Assembly: GCA_018435665.1 (NCBI GenBank)
Contig: JAHDND010000043.1
Span: 1-62,156 of the forward strand
Length of the DNA: 62,156 nucleotides
From: Candidatus Thiosymbion sp.
Lineage (GTDB): Bacteria > Pseudomonadota > Gammaproteobacteria > Chromatiales > Chromatiaceae
Direction of reading: 5' to 3'
Shown here: piece by piece, positions 1 through 7,793 of the stretch
Layout: the number at the start of each line of letters is the position of its first letter
Position numbering within the stretch: the stretch's first letter is position 1
Translations under genes and position numbers: made by a program
The notes under the pieces: generated by a model
Seen by the model: only the letters and a program-made list of their open reading frames with translations
Database searches by the model: none
Told to the model about the DNA's origin: nothing

Positions 1-112
1 CCGACGCTGCCTGACGCGCGGGCGACGCCCGCGGGTCCTGAAATCTTCCAACGGGCGGGCTCTCCGGGCCACCCGTCTCGGCCGGCGCGCTTGGCCCCGG
101 CGAGAAGGCGGC

Positions 113-140
113 ATTATAGCGGCTCGGAGGACGATGTCAA
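113..140 (-). promoter_or_regulatory. Strong sigma70 promoter reading out of the window
   Basis: On the minus strand a consensus -35 TTGACA (135-140) is followed after 16 bases by a consensus -10 TATAAT (113-118), then a GC-rich discriminator (GCCGCC). Such promoters are typical of stable RNA or ribosomal protein genes under stringent control. Transcription would run leftwards through 1-112, which shows no open frame, so the transcribed gene lies outside the window. What it is cannot be told. Confidence 0.75.
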
Positions 141-441
141 GCACTTTAGCAGAGGCGGATACAGGGGCAGGTGCGGATGCGGGTACTGTTGCGGCACCTG
201 GAGGCCGCTTGACTAGGCGGGCAGCGACTGCCGGGACAGAAGGCAACCGAAGCCTGAGACTGCTTAGAGTCTACCCAGATACTAACTGATTGATTAAAAT
301 AATATTAAGCAGACTTTTAGCCGACTCGAATCGGCAAGAATCCAGTCCCGCGTCGAAGTCATCATAATAATCAACAGCTACTTCCTTGGCAGCATCTTAA
401 GACCCAGGCCTGCAATCACCTGTTTTTTCTCACCACTGACA
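141..441. other. Non-coding stretch, locally AT-rich
   Basis: No convincing gene is seen between the promoter at the left edge and the end of exonuclease I. Roughly 267-420 is clearly richer in A and T than the rest of the window. It may contain the 3' end of the exoI transcript, but no hairpin with a T-run is evident. Confidence 0.4.
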
Positions 442-1872
442 TCAGGGCGCAGCGTCCATGATCCGGTCAGCCCAGTCCGCCAGTTGGTCTAATAACTCCA
501 GCCGGCGCGGAACACTTGCATGTTCAGGTCTTAACTGCTGGATCCGGATCAGGTATTCATCCACGGTGATGCCCCCCCCGGCTTCGGGATCGGTAAGCCG
601 CTCAAAGCGCCAGGAATCCCATTCTTCTCGCTCTTCTTCCGTGAGGGTCTCTGGCCAGTTGCGGGCCCGATAGCGGAACAGCAGGGTTTCACCGCGCGGA
701 TCCTGAAAAACAATTCGACTCCTGCTCAAGGTCTCTGGGGTTTGTTTCCGCAGTCCCTCCATCACCCGACGGTCAGCATCCGAAAAGAACCCACCTGCGT
801 AGATCATGAAATCAGGATCTGTTTCCACAGGCTTTTGCCCCATCTGATGAACTCGTCTGACCTTGTCCATCAGGTCGGGATCGGCCACCAGGCGTTGGGC
901 GTGCCGCTCGACCTGGGCCAGGTCGATGTCCCAGCGCTCAGCAGCCTCCCTGGTCAAGGTCCCCATCGGGGCTACCATAGGCACCTGATTGAGATGCAGA
1001 GTTTTGAGCGGGATCCGTTCCTCACCGTCCGGCAAATCCTGGTTCCGGGTAAATAGACGACGGTGAATAGCCTCCGGGGAAAGGGCCAGGAGGGGCTCGG
1101 GATCGTGACGAAGGTCGAAACAGATGACGCCTTTGGGATTATCCGGGTGCCGAGCAATGGGTAAAACCGGAGCGATGCAACCCAGCTTGGCCGGGTATCG
1201 GGATGAGACATGCAGGAAGGGAGGGCCCTTGTACACCAACTCCTCTACCGTTTCCTTGGACCTTAGGGTAAAGGCATAGGCAAAGAGACGGGGTTGCCGG
1301 GACTTGAGAACCCGTGCCAGATCGATCGTCGCCCGCACATCTGCCAAGGCATCATGGGCCTGGGCATGGGCGATGCCATTGGCGGCAGTCAAGTCTTCCA
1401 GCCTGAAGGAGGGCGTACCTTCCGCGGTGACTGGCCACTGGATTCCCTCCGGCCGCAACGCATGCGCAAGCCGCATCACGTCGATGAGATCCCACCGGCT
1501 ATTGCCATTTCGCCATTCCCGGGCATAGGGGTCGATAAAGTTACGGTAGAAGAGATTCCGGGTGACCTCATCATCAAATCGACGGCTGTTGTAGCCGACG
1601 CCGCAGGTGCCGGGGAGGGAAAGCTCACTTTCGATGCGCATGGCGAACTGCGCCTCAGGCAGACCCTTCTCCCAGGCCAGTTGCGGGCTGATGCCAGTGA
1701 TCAGACAGGCGCCGGGATCGGGTAGGTAGTCATCGGCCGGGCGGCAGAAAAGTACCAAGGGATCTCCAACCGGATTCAAGTCGGCATCAGTCCTCAGGCC
1801 GGCAAACTGGCAAGGACGGTCTCGCCGGGGATCGGAGCCCCAGGTCTCATAGTCATGCCAATAAAAGGTCAT
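442..1872 (-). CDS. sbcB: Exodeoxyribonuclease I
   Basis: Single-strand-specific 3'-5' exonuclease of DNA repair and recombination. From the ATG at 1872 the product is 476 residues, almost exactly the length of the E. coli enzyme; the frame stays open 40 codons upstream but that extension is not conserved-looking. The DEDD-type exonuclease motifs are visible: HDYETWG at the N terminus, GYNSRRFDDEVTRN about residues 90-105, and AHDALADVRATIDLA near 180. An AAGG ribosome-binding sequence lies about 8 bases before the chosen ATG. The gene stands alone, co-directional with the ribosomal block at its 5' side, from which it is separated by about 360 bases. Confidence 0.92.
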   Translation of the reverse strand: MTFYWHDYETWGSDPRRDRPCQFAGLRTDADLNPVGDPLVLFCRPADDYLPDPGACLITGISPQLAWEKGLPEAQFAMRIESELSLPGTCGVGYNSRRFDDEVTRNLFYRNFIDPYAREWRNGNSRWDLIDVMRLAHALRPEGIQWPVTAEGTPSFRLEDLTAANGIAHAQAHDALADVRATIDLARVLKSRQPRLFAYAFTLRSKETVEELVYKGPPFLHVSSRYPAKLGCIAPVLPIARHPDNPKGVICFDLRHDPEPLLALSPEAIHRRLFTRNQDLPDGEERIPLKTLHLNQVPMVAPMGTLTREAAERWDIDLAQVERHAQRLVADPDLMDKVRRVHQMGQKPVETDPDFMIYAGGFFSDADRRVMEGLRKQTPETLSRSRIVFQDPRGETLLFRYRARNWPETLTEEEREEWDSWRFERLTDPEAGGGITVDEYLIRIQQLRPEHASVPRRLELLDQLADWADRIMDAAP

Positions 1873-2189
1873 GGCTAAACCTTGAAATTGATCAGGGAGG
1901 GGTACCTGTGCAGGGAGGAGTGGGGAGTTGAGCGAGGCGCAGGCAGCGGACGAAGCCGTGGCAGGGAAGACCACGAGAGGGGGAATCATCAAGCGGCAGG
2001 GGCATAATCAACCAATTGCTGATCGACGATTGGCTCACCAATATAGCTTGAGGCGATAAAGCTTCTGGCAGCGCTGATCATGCCAAAATAGCGGAACAGG
2101 CTGAATTCAGGCACCAAGGATTAACTACCGCGCTGGGCTCACGAGTGAAGAGCATACAGCTAACGCGGCGGAGTCAAGCGACGGTCGCC
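1873..2189. other. Intergenic region between rplS and exoI
   Basis: About 320 bases with no supported gene. It should hold the exoI promoter; I do not see a consensus one. The reading frame of exoI extends into it without a conserved sequence. Confidence 0.35.
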
Positions 2190-2217
2190 CCTTGCCGAAT
2201 ATGGGAAGGGGCGCCAG
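2190..2217 (-). terminator. Hairpin after rplS
   Basis: An 8-base-pair GC-rich stem (CGCCCCTT / AAGGGGCG) lies 20-45 bases after the rplS stop on the minus strand. No T-run follows, so it is a weak intrinsic terminator or an mRNA-stabilising hairpin at the end of the rpsP-rimM-trmD-rplS transcript. Confidence 0.4.
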
Positions 2218-2234
2218 GGAGATGCCTAAACGGA

Positions 2235-2576
2235 TCAGACCTTCTCTTTGATGCGGGCCGCCTTGCCAGTGCGCCCCCGCAGGTAGTACAGCTTAGCGCG
2301 GCGGACATCGCCACGACGCTTCACCTGAATGGAGTCCACCAACGGGCTGTAGGTCTGGAACACACGTTCCACGCCCTCGCCGTGGGACAACTTACGCACG
2401 GTGAAGGCCGAATTGAGCCCCCGGTTGCGCTTGGCGATCACGACCCCCTCGAAGGCCTGGAGTCGTTCGCGGTTGCCTTCCTTAACCTTGACCTGCACCA
2501 CGACCGTATCGCCGGGGGCAAAATCCGGGACCTCGCGGCCCATCTGCTCTTTATCGAGTGCCTCGATGATATTCAT
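2235..2576 (-). CDS. rplS: 50S ribosomal protein L19
   Basis: L19, 113 residues (family about 115), sits at the interface of the 30S and 50S subunits. The family pattern is plain: [35 protein letters not shown] and [16 protein letters not shown]. It is the last gene of the rpsP-rimM-trmD-rplS operon, 18 bases after trmD. Confidence 0.97.
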   Translation of the reverse strand: MNIIEALDKEQMGREVPDFAPGDTVVVQVKVKEGNRERLQAFEGVVIAKRNRGLNSAFTVRKLSHGEGVERVFQTYSPLVDSIQVKRRGDVRRAKLYYLRGRTGKAARIKEKV

Positions 2577-2594
2577 GCTCTTAAGCTCCAGTTC

Positions 2595-3338
2595 TCACCC
2601 AGCGTCTTGGTGCGCGTGGATAAATTCATCCAGCAACGCCTGTTCCTGCTGATTCAGGGACCGACGCCGCAATAAATCGGGACGACGCAGCCAGGTCCTG
2701 CCCAAGGCCTGCCCTAGGCGCCAGCGCTGAATAGCGCCATGGTCACCACTGAGCAGTACCGCCGGCACCGGCTGACCGTCAACGAGGGCGGGTCGGGTGT
2801 AATGGGGATGATCCAGCAGGCCGGCCACATGGGAATCCTCCCGAGCCGAGTCCGCATGCCCCAAAGCCCCCGGCAAGAGTCGGATGACGGCATCCATCAC
2901 CACCATGGCCGGCAACTCACCGCCGCTCAGTACATAATCTCCGATGGACCATTCCTCGTCCACCCAACCGGCGATCAAACGCTCGTCGATACCTTCATAC
3001 CGACCAGCAATCAGGACCCAGCCACTGTCCTGTGCGATGCGTGCCATCTCCCTCTGGTCCAGGAGACGACCTTGGGGGCTCAGGTAAGCAACTCGGCTCA
3101 ACGGTGCCGCCGCCCGGGCATCCTCAATCGCCGCCCGCAGCGGACCGACCTTCATCACCATTCCGGGCCCGCCCCCATAGGGGCGATCGTCAACGGTGCG
3201 ATGGATATCCCGCGCATAATCGCGTGGATTCCACACATGCAGTTCAGCGACGCCAGAGGCCAGGGCCCGGGCGATGACACCCTCATCCTCCAGGGCCCGA
3301 AACATCGCGGGGAAGAGGGTGATGACATCAAAGCGCAT
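2595..3338 (-). CDS. trmD: tRNA (guanine-N1-)-methyltransferase TrmD
   Basis: Methylates G37 of tRNAs reading CNN and similar codons, using S-adenosylmethionine, preventing +1 frameshifting. From the ATG at 3338 the product is 247 residues and begins [10 protein letters not shown], the usual family start; a TTG three codons upstream is a less likely start. Trefoil-knot motifs are visible: [25 protein letters not shown] and [15 protein letters not shown]. It lies between rimM and rplS with short gaps, as in E. coli. Confidence 0.96.
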   Translation of the reverse strand: MRFDVITLFPAMFRALEDEGVIARALASGVAELHVWNPRDYARDIHRTVDDRPYGGGPGMVMKVGPLRAAIEDARAAAPLSRVAYLSPQGRLLDQREMARIAQDSGWVLIAGRYEGIDERLIAGWVDEEWSIGDYVLSGGELPAMVVMDAVIRLLPGALGHADSAREDSHVAGLLDHPHYTRPALVDGQPVPAVLLSGDHGAIQRWRLGQALGRTWLRRPDLLRRRSLNQQEQALLDEFIHAHQDAG

Positions 3339-3353
3339 ACCAGGCAACCGGGA

Positions 3354-3866
3354 CTAGAAATCCGGGTCCCAATCGACACGCATCCGCCTCGCGGCTAGAT
3401 CAATCTCCTTGACCACGTCGTCCCAGAGGAAGGGGATCAAGCGCTCCCGTTCTCCCTTGACCACCAGGACATCGTTGCCCGCGGTGGCAAAGAGGTGGTC
3501 GACGATACCGAGAGTAATTCCGGACAGGGTCTCGACGGTCAAGCCTTCCAAGTCTGCCCAGTAAAATTCATCCTCGCTCAGGACCGGCAGCTGCTGGCGA
3601 CGAACCGCGATATCCAGGCCCACCAGTTCCGCCGCTTCATCACGGCTGGCGCACCCTGCCAGCCGGGCAACCAGCACCTTGCCATGCCTGCGCCCTTCCA
3701 GGACCTGACGCGGTTCGCCAGTACGACCAAGATACCAGGGCGAGTAGCCGAGGATGGCCTCTTTAGGCTCGGTCTCCGAGAAGATCTTGACCCAGCCCTG
3801 GACCCCGAACAGGCCAGATATCCGACCCAAGATCAGGGGGCGTTCCTCCACGGTGCATCCACTCAA
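3354..3866 (-). CDS. rimM: 16S rRNA processing protein RimM
   Basis: RimM binds S19 and assists maturation of the 30S head. The protein (170 residues) has the N-terminal RimM domain (LILGRISGLFGVQGWVKI) and a C-terminal PRC-barrel (VDHLFATAGNDVLVVKGERERLIPF, about residues 120-145). The start is uncertain: a TTG at 3866 preceded by GGGG is used here, and an in-frame GTG lies five codons downstream. It lies between rpsP and trmD in the standard operon. Confidence 0.94.
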   Translation of the reverse strand: MSGCTVEERPLILGRISGLFGVQGWVKIFSETEPKEAILGYSPWYLGRTGEPRQVLEGRRHGKVLVARLAGCASRDEAAELVGLDIAVRRQQLPVLSEDEFYWADLEGLTVETLSGITLGIVDHLFATAGNDVLVVKGERERLIPFLWDDVVKEIDLAARRMRVDWDPDF

Positions 3867-3925
3867 ATCAGCCCCAGTCAGACTAGCCGGGTCCGAATCG
3901 CGACCGCGGAATAGACCGGTCAGGA

Positions 3926-4219
3926 TCAGGATGCGGCGACGGCCTGCACGCTGGTTGCGGCGGGCAAGCTCTCGGCTTCCTTGGCGACCAGCTTCAACAG
4001 TTCCGCCACGCGCTCAGTCGGCTTGGCACCCTGGGCAATCCAATAGTTGGCACGCTCCCGGTCCAGACGTACCTTGACTTCACCACCCACGGCAATGGGG
4101 TTGAAGAAACCGAGGCGCTCGATATACCGCCCGTCCCGGCGACTCCGAACGTCCGCGACGACAACCTGATAGAAGGGGCGCTTCTTGGCGCCACCTCGCG
4201 ACAAACGAATCGTGACCAT
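3926..4219 (-). CDS. rpsP: 30S ribosomal protein S16
   Basis: S16, 97 residues from the ATG at 4219 (family 80-100). The N terminus [20 protein letters not shown] is the family signature and fixes the start, although the frame is open for 72 more codons upstream. First gene of the rpsP-rimM-trmD-rplS operon. The C terminus has an Ala-rich tail of about 15 residues beyond the conserved core, a common variable part. Confidence 0.96.
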   Translation of the reverse strand: MVTIRLSRGGAKKRPFYQVVVADVRSRRDGRYIERLGFFNPIAVGGEVKVRLDRERANYWIAQGAKPTERVAELLKLVAKEAESLPAATSVQAVAAS

Positions 4220-4283
4220 GGTTAGCCCTGATAAAAGTTCCAGATTCCGGGCCTGGCGCCACTCAGGCGCAAGGAAACTCGGC

Positions 4284-4311
4284 ATTTTACTTGAAACGGC
4301 GAGAAATGAAA
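4284..4311 (-). promoter_or_regulatory. Possible rpsP operon promoter
   Basis: On the minus strand a TAAAAT -10 (4284-4289) lies about 65 bases before the rpsP start; the best -35 is TTTCAT (4306-4311), 16 bases away. The -10 is good and the -35 poor. It sits in the 139-base gap between ffh and rpsP, where the ribosomal operon promoter is expected. Confidence 0.4.
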
Positions 4312-4358
4312 GCGGCGTATCGCCCCCTTTGTCCTGCCCGCCAGGACCAAGCTTGGGG

Positions 4359-5732
4359 TCAGAAGGGCATCCGCCCCGGCATCCCCATGCCCGGGAGCCG
4401 CCCGGACAGGGAGCGCAACATCCGGGTGACCCCACCCCCCTTCATCTTCTTCATGGTTTTCTGCATGACGGTGAATTGCTTGAGCAATCGATTCAGATCC
4501 TGGATCTGCGTTCCCGAGCCCGAGGCGATACGCCGTTTACGCCCCCCCCGGATGAGGGCCGGGAAGGCTCGTTCCTGCGGGGTCATGGAATCAATCATCG
4601 CCACCAGACGCTTCATTTCCTTGTCGTTGACCTGCTGCTTGAGGTGTTCCGGTACCTGCCCCATGCCCGGCAGCTTGTCCAGCAGCCCCGCCATCCCCCC
4701 CATTTTGGACATCTGCAACAACTGATCGCGAAAATCCGCCAGATCGAAATCCTTACCCTTCTGGATCTTTTTAACCAGCTGTTCCGCCTTGTCGCGATCG
4801 ATCTTGCCCTGCACCTCCTCGACCAGGGACAGGACATCGCCCATGCCCAGAATGCGGGAGGCAATCCGTTCGGGATGGAAGGGCTCCAGGGCGGCCGTCT
4901 TTTCCCCGACCCCGAGAAACTTGATCGGCTTGCCAGTCAGGTGTCGGATGGACAGGGCCGCCCCGCCCCGCGCGTCACCATCGGCCTTGGTAAGAATGAC
5001 CCCCGTCAAGGGCAAGGCGTCATCAAACGCCTTGGCCGTGTTGGCGGCGTCCTGCCCGGTCATGGCGTCGACCACAAAGAGAGTCTCGACCGGTTTGATG
5101 GCCGCATGGACGCGCTGGATCTCGTCCATCATCGCCTGGTCGACATGCAGGCGACCGGCGGTGTCGACAATCAGTACATCCTTGAAGTGCTTGCGCGCCG
5201 CATCCAGGGCGGCCCGGGCGATATGCACCGGGTCCTGATCTCCCTGGCTGGGAAAAAACTCCGCCTCCACCTCGCCGGCCAGCGTCTGCAACTGATCAAT
5301 GGCCGCCGGACGGTAAACGTCGCAACTCACGACCATGACCTTCTTTTTTTGTTTCTCCTGGAGCCACCGCGCCAGCTTGGCGACGCTGGTGGTCTTACCG
5401 GAACCCTGCAAGCCCGCCATCAGCACCACCGCGGGGGGCTGCGCGGCCAGATTAAGGGACTCGTTGGCGGCTCCCATGAGGGTGACCAATTCGTCGCTGA
5501 CGATCTTGATTAGGACTTGGCCCGGGGTCAGGCTGCGGGCGACCTCCTCCCCCATCGCCTTTTCGCGCACGCGGTCGACGAAGGCCCGCACGACGGGCAA
5601 CGCCACGTCGGCCTCCAGCAAGGCCATGCGTACCTCACGCAGGGAATCCTTGATGTTGTCCTCCGTCAACCGCCCCCGGCCACGGAGATTGTCAAGGGCG
5701 CGTCCAAAACGCTCCTGAAGGTTTTCAAACAT
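4359..5732 (-). CDS. ffh: Signal recognition particle protein Ffh
   Basis: Ffh (457 residues) binds 4.5S RNA and signal sequences of nascent membrane proteins and docks with FtsY at the inner membrane. Domains in order: N-terminal helical bundle (1-85), GTPase G domain with [15 protein letters not shown] near 107, DTAGRLH near 190 and [10 protein letters not shown] near 248, and the methionine-rich M domain from about 300, ending in a Gly/Met-rich tail. A TATACT -10-like hexamer on the minus strand at 5802-5807 may belong to its promoter. It precedes rpsP, the usual gammaproteobacterial order. Confidence 0.97.
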   Translation of the reverse strand: MFENLQERFGRALDNLRGRGRLTEDNIKDSLREVRMALLEADVALPVVRAFVDRVREKAMGEEVARSLTPGQVLIKIVSDELVTLMGAANESLNLAAQPPAVVLMAGLQGSGKTTSVAKLARWLQEKQKKKVMVVSCDVYRPAAIDQLQTLAGEVEAEFFPSQGDQDPVHIARAALDAARKHFKDVLIVDTAGRLHVDQAMMDEIQRVHAAIKPVETLFVVDAMTGQDAANTAKAFDDALPLTGVILTKADGDARGGAALSIRHLTGKPIKFLGVGEKTAALEPFHPERIASRILGMGDVLSLVEEVQGKIDRDKAEQLVKKIQKGKDFDLADFRDQLLQMSKMGGMAGLLDKLPGMGQVPEHLKQQVNDKEMKRLVAMIDSMTPQERAFPALIRGGRKRRIASGSGTQIQDLNRLLKQFTVMQKTMKKMKGGGVTRMLRSLSGRLPGMGMPGRMPF

Positions 5733-5920
5733 GAGCTTCCCTCGGAAAGGACAGGAAAAGGCCGACTGATCAAATCGATCGGTCCGGGTTCAAAGGCACG
5801 AAGTATAAGCCACGGAGGCTGGGAACGCGTCCTCATCCCGCCCGAAGGTCGGGTTGGAAGAGGCACAGGAAGGGCTGGCATCATTTCCCCCGCAGGCGCT
5901 TTGTGCGATTATTCCCCATC

Positions 5921-6730
5921 ATGCATCACTTCCAGTTTGCCCTGATTGCCATCGCGCTCTACCTGAGCGCCACCGGTCTCATAGCCTGGCGCCTGGTCCG
6001 GCGTGGTCAGTCGCCATCTCCCTCACGGCCGCTCGCCCTCTGGTTGATCCTGGCCGGATTGTGCATGCACGGCTGGCTGCTGTACGACGGCATTTTCCGT
6101 GCCCCCGGTATCAACCTGGGCTTCTTCAACGCCTTGGTACTGACCTCCTGGACAGTCATCGCTCTCTTTTCTGTCTCCAGCCTGACCAAGCCGGTGGAAA
6201 ATCTCGGCCTGGTGCTCCTGCCCGTCGCCGCTCTCACCTTATTGCTGGAGGCCAGCTTTCCGAGCCCCGATTTCATGCGCCAAGCAGTCGGCTGGGACAT
6301 CAAGATCCACGTCCTGATCTCCATGTTGGCCTACAGCCTTCTGACGCTGGCCAGCGTACAAGCCATCCTGCTCGCGATTCAGGACCGCCATCTCCGCCAA
6401 CGTCGGCCCGCGGGCTTCATCCGCGCCCTGCCCCCTCTCCAAACCATGGAGAGCATGCTCTTCGAGATGATCGGTACCGGGTTTGCCCTGCTGACCCTGG
6501 CCCTGCTCAGCGGTTTTGCCTTCCTTGAGGACATGTTCGCCCAGCACCTGGTGCACAAAACGGTGCTCTCAACCCTGGCTTGGCTGATGTTTGGCGGGTT
6601 GCTGATCGGCCGTTTGCGTTACGGCTGGCGGGGAAAGACGGCCATCGTCTGGACCCTGAGCGGCTTCGCCGTTCTGATCCTGGCCTACTTTGGCAGCAAA
6701 ATGGTCCTAGAACTGATTTTGCATCGCTAA
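5921..6730 (+). CDS. ypjD: CcsA/HemX-family inner membrane protein, YpjD-like
   Basis: Multi-pass membrane protein of the cytochrome c assembly (CcsA) superfamily, 269 residues from the ATG at 5921 (a GTG lies six codons upstream). Eight or so hydrophobic segments are visible, with a conserved-looking core around residues 130-155 (WDIKIHVLISMLAYSLLTLA) where CcsA proteins carry a haem-linked histidine. Its location divergent from ffh matches E. coli ypjD. The family is related to haem handling; the precise role of YpjD is unknown. No other cytochrome maturation genes are nearby. Confidence 0.85.
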   Translation: MHHFQFALIAIALYLSATGLIAWRLVRRGQSPSPSRPLALWLILAGLCMHGWLLYDGIFRAPGINLGFFNALVLTSWTVIALFSVSSLTKPVENLGLVLLPVAALTLLLEASFPSPDFMRQAVGWDIKIHVLISMLAYSLLTLASVQAILLAIQDRHLRQRRPAGFIRALPPLQTMESMLFEMIGTGFALLTLALLSGFAFLEDMFAQHLVHKTVLSTLAWLMFGGLLIGRLRYGWRGKTAIVWTLSGFAVLILAYFGSKMVLELILHR

Positions 6731-6812
6731 CGCGGCGGGGACCCGGCAAATCCACACACCACCCGCGGAAAACGGCCAGGTGGCATGGAATCCGCCGAGA
6801 CCCGGCTCAGGT

Positions 6813-7154
6813 TCAGCAGGAATGGCAGAAGTAATCGGGTAGGCCCGCGATATGACAGGCCTGTTTGCACCCTCCAGCCGGGAATAACCCCTCCAGGGTC
6901 TTGCGTGTGCAGGGAACATGAGGACTAACCTGGTTACCCACGGCCTGGATGACATTCTTGGGCGAAGGGGGATGCCCAAACTCCGCATAGTAATCGCGCA
7001 AAAATTCGATGACCGCCCAGTGGCGCGTGGTCAGAACCAGTCCCTGGGAGGCGGCCAGGGCTTGTGCCACTTCCCGATCCCAATCATCAAAGCTGGCGAG
7101 AAAACCCTTTCGATTCACGGAGAGTTCGCGATCAGCGACCCGCAGTGCAGACAT
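6813..7154 (-). CDS. DsrC/TusE-family sulfur-relay protein with altered C terminus
   Basis: DsrC carries sulfur as a trisulfide or persulfide between sulfur-transfer proteins and dissimilatory sulfite reductase; TusE does the analogous job in tRNA thiolation. The 113-residue product has the family helices (WDREVAQALA, HWAVIEFLRDYYAEFG) and the C-terminal arm. The ATG at 7154 is chosen because a GGAGGAG lies 8 bases upstream; a GTG three codons earlier is too close to it. Cysteines are at 82, 96, 100, 110 and 113. In canonical DsrC two arm cysteines are separated by ten residues and the second is penultimate; here Cys100 and Cys110 are separated by nine, and the chain ends HSC with an extra terminal cysteine. 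It stands apart from any dsr genes, so it is probably a paralogue. Confidence 0.85.
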   Translation of the reverse strand: MSALRVADRELSVNRKGFLASFDDWDREVAQALAASQGLVLTTRHWAVIEFLRDYYAEFGHPPSPKNVIQAVGNQVSPHVPCTRKTLEGLFPAGGCKQACHIAGLPDYFCHSC

Positions 7155-7396
7155 GATTGACACTCCTCCATCCTGCTTAGGGATGGCTTAGTTATGTTCT
7201 GGTGGTAAACGATCATTCTTCCTTTCCCTGGCTACCCTCTCCTAGCCAACCAGCGGCGACCCTTGGTGGTGGGTCAAACCGGTTGGCTCTGGTAACGAAA
7301 TGTAACAAACTTGGCACCACTTGACATGCTTTATCTCCTCCCGTGTTTATCTCCTCACGGCCAGAGGTGGGCCTTTATGGCGATCCCTCGCCAGGC
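7155..7396. other. Intergenic region between dsrC-like gene and tRNA-Ala promoter
   Basis: No gene is seen. It contains a near-exact 14-base direct repeat (TTTATCTCCTCCCG / TTTATCTCCTCACG) near 7330-7359 and a TTGACA at about 7323. The two units are adjacent and their function is unknown. Confidence 0.35.
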
Positions 7397-7427
7397 TTGT
7401 CATCGGCCCGGGCAGTGGTGCTAAAAT
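7397..7427 (+). promoter_or_regulatory. Probable tRNA-Ala promoter
   Basis: TTGTCA (7397-7402) and TAAAAT (7422-7427) separated by 19 bases, followed by a GC-rich discriminator, about 65 bases before the tRNA. The spacing is slightly long but the position and discriminator fit a tRNA promoter. Confidence 0.5.
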
Positions 7428-7491
7428 GCCGGCCCTGGTTCAGGCAAGGGGAGCCAACCGATCACTCGGTTACTCGCCGCCACCCATTCCC

Positions 7492-7567
7492 GGGGCCGTA
7501 GCTCAGCTGGGAGAGCGATGCGTTCGCAATGCATAGGTCAGGGGTTCGATCCCCCTCGGCTCCACCA
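7492..7567 (+). tRNA. tRNA-Ala (CGC anticodon)
   Basis: A 76-base cloverleaf with encoded CCA. Acceptor GGGGCCG pairs with CGGCTCC and includes the G3-U70 wobble that is the alanine identity element. The anticodon stem ATGCG/TGCAT encloses loop TTCGCAA, giving anticodon CGC, which reads GCG. The T-arm contains GGTTCGATCC. Confidence 0.97.
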
Positions 7568-7570
7568 TTT

Positions 7571-7599
7571 ACGCCCAACCCTCATCGGTTGGGCGTTTT
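7571..7599 (+). terminator. Terminator of tRNA-Ala
   Basis: Nine-base-pair stem CGCCCAACC / GGTTGGGCG with a six-base loop followed by TTTTC, starting three bases after the tRNA. A typical intrinsic terminator. Confidence 0.85.
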
Positions 7600-7745
7600 C
7601 ATTTGTAGCGATGGCTCTCATCCAGATTCTGTATTCAACCCTCAGAGGCTGTGAAAAGGCCTAGCGTGTGGACCAAGGGATGATCAAGGCCTGAAAAACT
7701 TCTAACCAGACATCTGGCAAGCTTCACAAACAATGAGATAGCGAG

Positions 7746-7771
7746 CCTGAGGCTGAGGCTGAGGCTGAGAA
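7746..7771. repeat. Short CTGAGG tandem repeat
   Basis: About four copies of a six-base unit (CTGAGG) just downstream of the GH57 gene. A simple sequence tract in non-coding DNA. Confidence 0.6.
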
Positions 7772-7793
7772 GAAACGGATTTTTTGCAAACCC

